A stretch of DNA of 10,947 nt from Gemmatimonadota bacterium (GTDB lineage Bacteria; Gemmatimonadota; Gemmatimonadetes; Gemmatimonadales; GWC2-71-9), in assembly GCA_003222235.1 (NCBI GenBank), contig QHVD01000029.1, positions 1-10,947 of the forward strand, given 5' to 3'. Positions 7,349 through 10,947 of the stretch are shown here, piece after piece; positions within the stretch are counted from its first letter, which is position 1, and every line of letters starts with the position of its first letter. The notes beneath the pieces were generated by a model. It was not told where the DNA came from. It was given only the letters and a program-made list of their open reading frames with translations, and did no database searches. A program made the translations under genes and the position numbers.

Positions 7349-7393
7349 CCGGTGCTTTTTTCGACGTGACCGACACCGAGGATTCTCGACGCC

Positions 7394-8392
7394 GTGCCGC
7401 GATCTAGACATTGGCTCACTGCGGTACCCCTCGCCGTTTACGGCTGCGCCGGTTCGTTTCCCCAAAGCACGCTGCACCCGCGGTCGGACTTCGCCGCCGA
7501 GATCCAGCAGCTCTTCACCGGCATCTTCTGGTGGGCGCTGGCCGTGTTCGCAGTCGTGGAAACGCTGCTGCTCGTAGCGATCATCCGGTTCCGGAAGAGC
7601 GAGAGAGGGCCGCCACCCAAGCCGACGCACGGGCACACCTTGCTCGAGATCGGCTGGACGCTCGCACCCGCGGTGATCCTCGTGTTCGTCGCCGTGCCCA
7701 CCGTGCGCACGATCTTCGCGACCGCGGGCGAGGCGCCGCGGCAGGCGCTTCAGGTCGAGGTGATCGGCCACCAGTGGTGGTGGGAGTACCGCTATCCCGA
7801 TCTCGGCATCGTCACGGCGGGCGAGATGCACGTGCCGGTGGGCAAGCCGGTGCAGGTCTCCATTACCTCCGCCGACGTGATCCACTCGTTCTGGGCGCCG
7901 GCGCTGGGCGGCAAGCGCGACGCGATCGCCGGGCACGTGAATCGCATCGCGTTCCGCGCCGACTCCGTGGGCGACTACCTGGGCCAGTGCGTGGAGTTCT
8001 GCGGGGCGTCGCACGCCAACATGCGGCTGCGCGTGCTGGTCGACGCCGATACTTCGTTCCAGGCGTGGGTGAAGACCGAGCAGGGCGGGCCGGCGGCGCC
8101 TCCCGCCGGGAGCGCCGCGGAGCGCGGGAAGGCGGTGTTCTCGCGCAGCGCCTGCATCGGCTGCCACACGATCCAGGGCGTGTCGCCCGGCGTCATCGGC
8201 CCCAATCTGACCCACGTGGGGAGCCGGGCCACGATCGCGAGCGGCGTCTTCCCCAATGACTCGGCGCACCTCGCGAGCTGGATCGCGGATGCACCGTCCC
8301 TCAAGCCCGGCGCGATCATGACGCGGATGAAGCCGCCGCTCACGGACGCCGACATCGCGGCGCTGGTCGCCTATCTCCAAAGCCTGAAATGA
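7394..8392 (+). CDS. ctaC: Cytochrome c oxidase subunit II with fused C-terminal cytochrome c (caa3-type)
   Basis: This 332-residue subunit accepts electrons from cytochrome c and passes them through CuA to subunit I. The N terminus ends in VYGC (Cys18), a near-lipobox, so it may be a lipoprotein. Two transmembrane helices follow (about 44-64 and 85-108), then the aromatic electron-entry motif HQWWWEYRYP (126-135). The CuA ligands are all present: H164, then C199, E201 (backbone ligand), C203, H207 and M210 in CVEFCGASHANM. After a Gly/Pro/Ala linker (about 231-240), residues 241-332 form a class I cytochrome c domain with haem motif CIGCH (254-258) and an axial Met at 309 or 312. The fusion defines a caa3 oxidase. 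The gene uses a GTG start with only a weak ribosome binding site and ends in a 4-base ATGA overlap with the subunit I gene, indicating translational coupling. The symbol follows Bacillus nomenclature (coxB elsewhere). Confidence 0.96.
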   Translation: MPRSRHWLTAVPLAVYGCAGSFPQSTLHPRSDFAAEIQQLFTGIFWWALAVFAVVETLLLVAIIRFRKSERGPPPKPTHGHTLLEIGWTLAPAVILVFVAVPTVRTIFATAGEAPRQALQVEVIGHQWWWEYRYPDLGIVTAGEMHVPVGKPVQVSITSADVIHSFWAPALGGKRDAIAGHVNRIAFRADSVGDYLGQCVEFCGASHANMRLRVLVDADTSFQAWVKTEQGGPAAPPAGSAAERGKAVFSRSACIGCHTIQGVSPGVIGPNLTHVGSRATIASGVFPNDSAHLASWIADAPSLKPGAIMTRMKPPLTDADIAALVAYLQSLK

Positions 8393-10248
8393 GCCACGTT
8401 GCCGCCTCTGCCGCCCCTGCCGCCTTTGCGTTCCCCGCGACGCCCCGGCCGCGCGGCCTCAAGAGCTGGGTGACGACGACCGATCACAAGCGGATCGGGC
8501 TCCTGTACTTCTGGACCGCGTTCTGTTTCTTCCTGCTGGGCGGACTCGAAGCACTCGTCATCCGCCTGCAGCTCGCGCAGCCCGACGGTCACCTGGTGAG
8601 CGCCGCGACGTACAACCAGCTGTTCACGATGCACGGCACCACGATGATATTCCTCGCGCTGATGCCGCTCTCGGCGAGCTTCTTCAACTACATCGTGCCG
8701 CTCCAGATCGGCGCCCGCGATGTCGCCTTTCCGCGGCTCAATGCCTTCAGCTACTGGGTGTTTCTGCTCGGGGGGCTGTTCCTCAACGCCAGCTGGCTGG
8801 TCGGACCCCTGTTCCACGCCGGCTCGCTCTCCGTCGCCCCCGACGCGGGCTGGTTCGGCTACGCGAACCTCACGGAGCGACAGTTCTCGCCGGGCCCGAA
8901 CATCGACTTCTGGGTGCTGGGCCTGCAGATCCTCGGCATTTCGTCGCTGGCGGCCGGGTTCAACTTCATCGTCACCATCCTGAACATGCGGGCGCCCGGC
9001 ATGAAGATGATGCGCCTGCCCACCTTCAGCTGGATGACGCTGGTCACGCAGTTCCTCGTGATCACCGCCTTCCCCGTGATCACCGTGGCGCTCGTGTTCC
9101 TCATGTTCGACCGCTTCTTCGGCGCGCACTTCTACGTCGTCCAGGCGGGCGCGACCCCGATTCTGTGGCAGCACCTCTTCTGGCTGTTCGGCCATCCCGA
9201 GGTGTACATCCTCATCCTCCCCGCGATGGGGATCGTGTCCGAGGTGCTCCCCACGTTCGCGCGGAAGCCCTTGTTCGGCTACACGGTGGTCGTGTACTCG
9301 GGCGTGCTCATCGGGTTCATGGGGTGGGGCGTGTGGAGCCACCACATGTTCGCGGTGGGCCTCGGGCCGATTGGGGATTCCGTGTTCGCTGCGACCACGA
9401 TGCTCATCGCGGTGCCGACGGGCGTGAAGATCTTCAACTGGATCGCGACGCTGTGGGGCGGCGCCATCCGCGGCACCACGGCGCTGCACTTTGCCGTGGG
9501 ATTCATCGCGATGTTCATCATCGGCGGGCTGTCCGGCGTGTCGCACGCCTCGCCGCCCGCGGACCTGCAGCAGACCGACACCTACTACGTCGTGGCGCAC
9601 ATCCACTACGTGTTGTTCGGGGGCACGGTCCAGGGGCTGTTCGCCGGCATCTACTATTGGTGGCCCAAGATGACCGGGCGGCTGCTCGACGAGCGTCTGG
9701 GAAAGCTGCACTTCTGGCTGACCTTCATCGGGATGAACCTCACCTTCTTTCCGATGCACCTCATCGGCCTGCTCGGCATGCCGCGCCGCATCTACACCTA
9801 CGGGCCGGAGCTCGGCGTGGGGGCGCTCAATCTCACCTCCACGATCGGGGCCCTCCTGATCGGCGTGTCGGTCCTGGTGTTCATCGGGAACCTGCTCCGC
9901 ACCCGGAAACGGGGCGCGATCGCCCCGAACGACCCGTGGGGCGGCGCCACGCTCGAGTGGAGCATCCCGTCGCCTCCACCGGTCTACAACTTTTCAGTTA
10001 TCCCGACCGTCGAGAACCGGCTGCCGCGCTGGAAGACCGAGCTGCACGAGCCGATCACGGACCCGCCCGCCGTGCCGCCGGCGCCGATCCACGTCCCCGG
10101 CGGCTCCTGGTGGCCGCTGGTGGCGGCCCTCGGCCTGCCGGTGCTCGCGCTCGCCCCGCTGACGCACACCCTGTGGCTCGCGTTCCTCGGCGCCGCGATC
10201 CTGCTGTTCGGGGTCTACCGCTGGGCTTTCGAGCCCTTCGAGATGTGA
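8389..10248 (+). CDS. ctaD: Cytochrome c oxidase subunit I, A1-type haem-copper oxidase
   Basis: This 619-residue catalytic subunit reduces O2 to water and pumps protons. The metal ligands read directly: H82 and H406 for haem a, H404 for haem a3, and H269, H318 and H319 for CuB. Y273 in GHPEVY is the expected His-Tyr cross-link partner. E271 in the same motif places the enzyme in subtype A1. D-channel residues D111, N100 and N118 keep the same spacing as Paracoccus D124, N113 and N131. K347 in PTGVKIFNW is the K-channel lysine. Twelve core helices end near residue 502. A hydrophilic loop then leads to two more hydrophobic segments (about 574-592 and 594-611), giving 14 helices as in Bacillus caa3 CtaD, where they correspond to the first two helices of a conventional subunit III. 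The start overlaps the subunit II stop (ATGA) and no separate ribosome binding site is obvious. The subunit III gene starts after one intervening base. Confidence 0.97.
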   Translation: MSHVAASAAPAAFAFPATPRPRGLKSWVTTTDHKRIGLLYFWTAFCFFLLGGLEALVIRLQLAQPDGHLVSAATYNQLFTMHGTTMIFLALMPLSASFFNYIVPLQIGARDVAFPRLNAFSYWVFLLGGLFLNASWLVGPLFHAGSLSVAPDAGWFGYANLTERQFSPGPNIDFWVLGLQILGISSLAAGFNFIVTILNMRAPGMKMMRLPTFSWMTLVTQFLVITAFPVITVALVFLMFDRFFGAHFYVVQAGATPILWQHLFWLFGHPEVYILILPAMGIVSEVLPTFARKPLFGYTVVVYSGVLIGFMGWGVWSHHMFAVGLGPIGDSVFAATTMLIAVPTGVKIFNWIATLWGGAIRGTTALHFAVGFIAMFIIGGLSGVSHASPPADLQQTDTYYVVAHIHYVLFGGTVQGLFAGIYYWWPKMTGRLLDERLGKLHFWLTFIGMNLTFFPMHLIGLLGMPRRIYTYGPELGVGALNLTSTIGALLIGVSVLVFIGNLLRTRKRGAIAPNDPWGGATLEWSIPSPPPVYNFSVIPTVENRLPRWKTELHEPITDPPAVPPAPIHVPGGSWWPLVAALGLPVLALAPLTHTLWLAFLGAAILLFGVYRWAFEPFEM

Positions 10249-10249
10249 C

Positions 10250-10819
10250 ATGACCCACGCCACCAGCATGGGCCTCGACAGCCGCAAGATGGCGTTCTGG
10301 GCCTTCATCGGCTCGGAGTGCCTGCTGTTCACCTCGCTCATCTCGACCTACCTCGTCTACAAGGGAAAGAGCGTCGTCGGGCCGTACCCCCACGACGTCC
10401 TCAACATCCCGTTTACCTCGGTCAGCACGTTCGACCTGCTGATGTCGAGCCTCATGATGGTGCTGGCCCTCGCTGCGGTGCAGCGCGGTGACATGACGTG
10501 GGCGAAGATCTGGCTGTTCAGCACCGCGTTGCTCGGGTTGGTGTTCCTCGGCGGGCAGGTGATCGAGTTCACCGAGTTCGTCCACAAGGGCCTGACGCTT
10601 CAGACGAACCTGTTCGGGTGCACGTTCTTCGTCCTCACCGGGACGCACGGCGCTCACGTGTCGGTGGGCGTGCTGTGGCTGCTCACGCTGTGGGTGCGGG
10701 CGCTGCAAGGCAAGCTCGGGCCCGCCAACGCCATGACGGTGGAGATCACAGGCCTCTACTGGCATTTCGTGGACGTGGTCTGGATCGTCATCTTCACGGT
10801 GGTTTATCTGATTCAGTAG
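10250..10819 (+). CDS. ctaE: Cytochrome c oxidase subunit III, short five-helix form
   Basis: This 189-residue membrane protein packs against subunit I, where in this family it stabilises the active site during turnover. Five hydrophobic segments are visible (about 17-37, 60-78, 86-107, 119-148 and 167-188). Family marks include an early GSECLLFTSL, QVIEFTEF (102-110), GTHGAHV (131-137) and YWHFVDVVWI at the C terminus (170-179). Conventional subunit III has seven helices and about 260 residues. The missing first two are accounted for by the C-terminal extension of subunit I. The ATG lies one base after the subunit I stop, so translation is probably coupled. No subunit IV (ctaF-like) or assembly gene follows in the remaining 128 bases. 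Confidence 0.95.
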   Translation: MTHATSMGLDSRKMAFWAFIGSECLLFTSLISTYLVYKGKSVVGPYPHDVLNIPFTSVSTFDLLMSSLMMVLALAAVQRGDMTWAKIWLFSTALLGLVFLGGQVIEFTEFVHKGLTLQTNLFGCTFFVLTGTHGAHVSVGVLWLLTLWVRALQGKLGPANAMTVEITGLYWHFVDVVWIVIFTVVYLIQ

Positions 10820-10834
10820 GGGCTAAGGGGCTAA
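10819..10834. repeat. Short tandem duplication GGGGCTAA x2 at the oxidase operon end
   Basis: GGGGCTAA occurs at 10819-10826 and again at 10827-10834, beginning on the last base of the subunit III stop codon. It is too short to assign a role and may be a replication slippage product or part of the adjacent repeat element. Confidence 0.5.
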
Positions 10835-10880
10835 GAGGATGCTGAAAAATGTCGTTGAGGGGTTGCGACGGGTGATCGCA

Positions 10881-10947
10881 CGGGCTGAAGCCCGGCCTCG
10901 GCTGCGGGGTCCGTCCTGAAGGACGGCGGCGCACCCGCGTCCTTCAG
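10881..10947. repeat. Cluster of TGAA-loop palindromes, REP/BIME-like element cut by the window edge
   Basis: Hairpin 1 is CGGGC-TGAA-GCCCG (10881-10894). Hairpin 2 is CCGTCC-TGAA-GGACGG (10911-10926). CGTCCTTCAG at the very end (10938-10947) is an exact inverted copy of CTGAAGGACG (10916-10925) and looks like the left half of a third hairpin with the complementary loop TTCA. Repeated small palindromes sharing one loop, placed after an operon, are typical of REP or BIME-type intergenic elements, which are often mobilised by RAYT (Y1 transposase) proteins. No transposase gene is in the window. There is no T tract, so an intrinsic terminator is not supported, although the hairpins could protect the oxidase mRNA 3' end. 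Confidence 0.6.

Noticed and set aside
7328..7361. A hairpin plus T6 tract (7356-7361) as an intrinsic terminator
   Set aside because: Only a 4-bp GGAC/GTCC stem can be formed, and no rightward gene lies upstream that would need it. The T run is better read as the start of the oxidase leader.
8371..9759. A 462-codon minus-strand open frame opposite subunit I
   Set aside because: Subunit I has every expected ligand on the plus strand. The opposite frame is His/Glu/Arg-rich nonsense.
10820..10947. A fourth oxidase gene (subunit IV) or an assembly gene after subunit III
   Set aside because: No open frame with membrane-protein composition exists in this stretch. It contains palindromes and stops, so any such gene is outside the window.
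10881..10947. CRISPR array or tRNA-like structure
   Set aside because: The hairpins differ in stem sequence and spacing, there are no direct repeats with unique spacers, and no cloverleaf can be folded.

Overview
The window is a high-GC stretch of bacterial chromosome with densely packed genes. It contains no RNA genes, CRISPR arrays, prophage or insertion sequences. The likely source is a Gram-negative aerobic heterotroph, probably of Gemmatimonadota or a related environmental lineage such as Acidobacteriota. I infer this from family content and style: a large secreted BNR/VPS10-like repeat protein with an Asp-Ser-Leu-rich linker, a secreted TPR-like protein with a divergent GWxTD-like domain, a membrane-anchored M20 peptidase and a caa3-type oxidase. 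No 16S rRNA gene or other phylogenetic marker is present, so the assignment is tentative.

Layout, left to right. Positions 1-621 (+) hold the 3' part of a gene for a secreted protein of unknown function, followed by a GC-rich hairpin at 656-678 that could be its terminator. Positions 733-4023 (+) encode a 1096-residue exported beta-propeller protein with about eleven Asp-box repeats. It starts at a GTG with a strong Shine-Dalgarno sequence. Its stop lies 6 bases from the stop of a minus-strand pair: an M20 carboxypeptidase of the CPS1/PM20D1 type (7248-5788), followed 21 bases later by the secreted GWxTD-like protein (5766-4030). A 145-base divergent intergenic region (7249-7393) separates the peptidase from a cytochrome oxidase operon and carries a good sigma-70-like promoter facing right. 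The oxidase operon is subunit II with a fused cytochrome c (7394-8392), subunit I (8389-10248) and subunit III (10250-10819). The genes overlap by 4 bases and are then 1 base apart. The last 128 bases (10820-10947) are non-coding and hold a short tandem repeat and a cluster of TGAA-loop palindromes resembling a REP/BIME element cut by the window edge.

How the genes work together. The three oxidase genes encode the catalytic core of a proton-pumping A1-type haem-copper terminal oxidase that takes electrons from cytochrome c. All ligands and the D- and K-channel residues checked are present. The other genes look like envelope or periplasmic functions, including peptide or N-acyl amino acid hydrolysis and secreted repeat proteins. 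They have no evident functional link to respiration. I found no convincing new defence or mobile system. The more unusual items are the palindrome cluster at the right edge, the divergent GWxTD-like protein with an expandable proline linker, and the Asp-Ser repeat inserted in the propeller protein.
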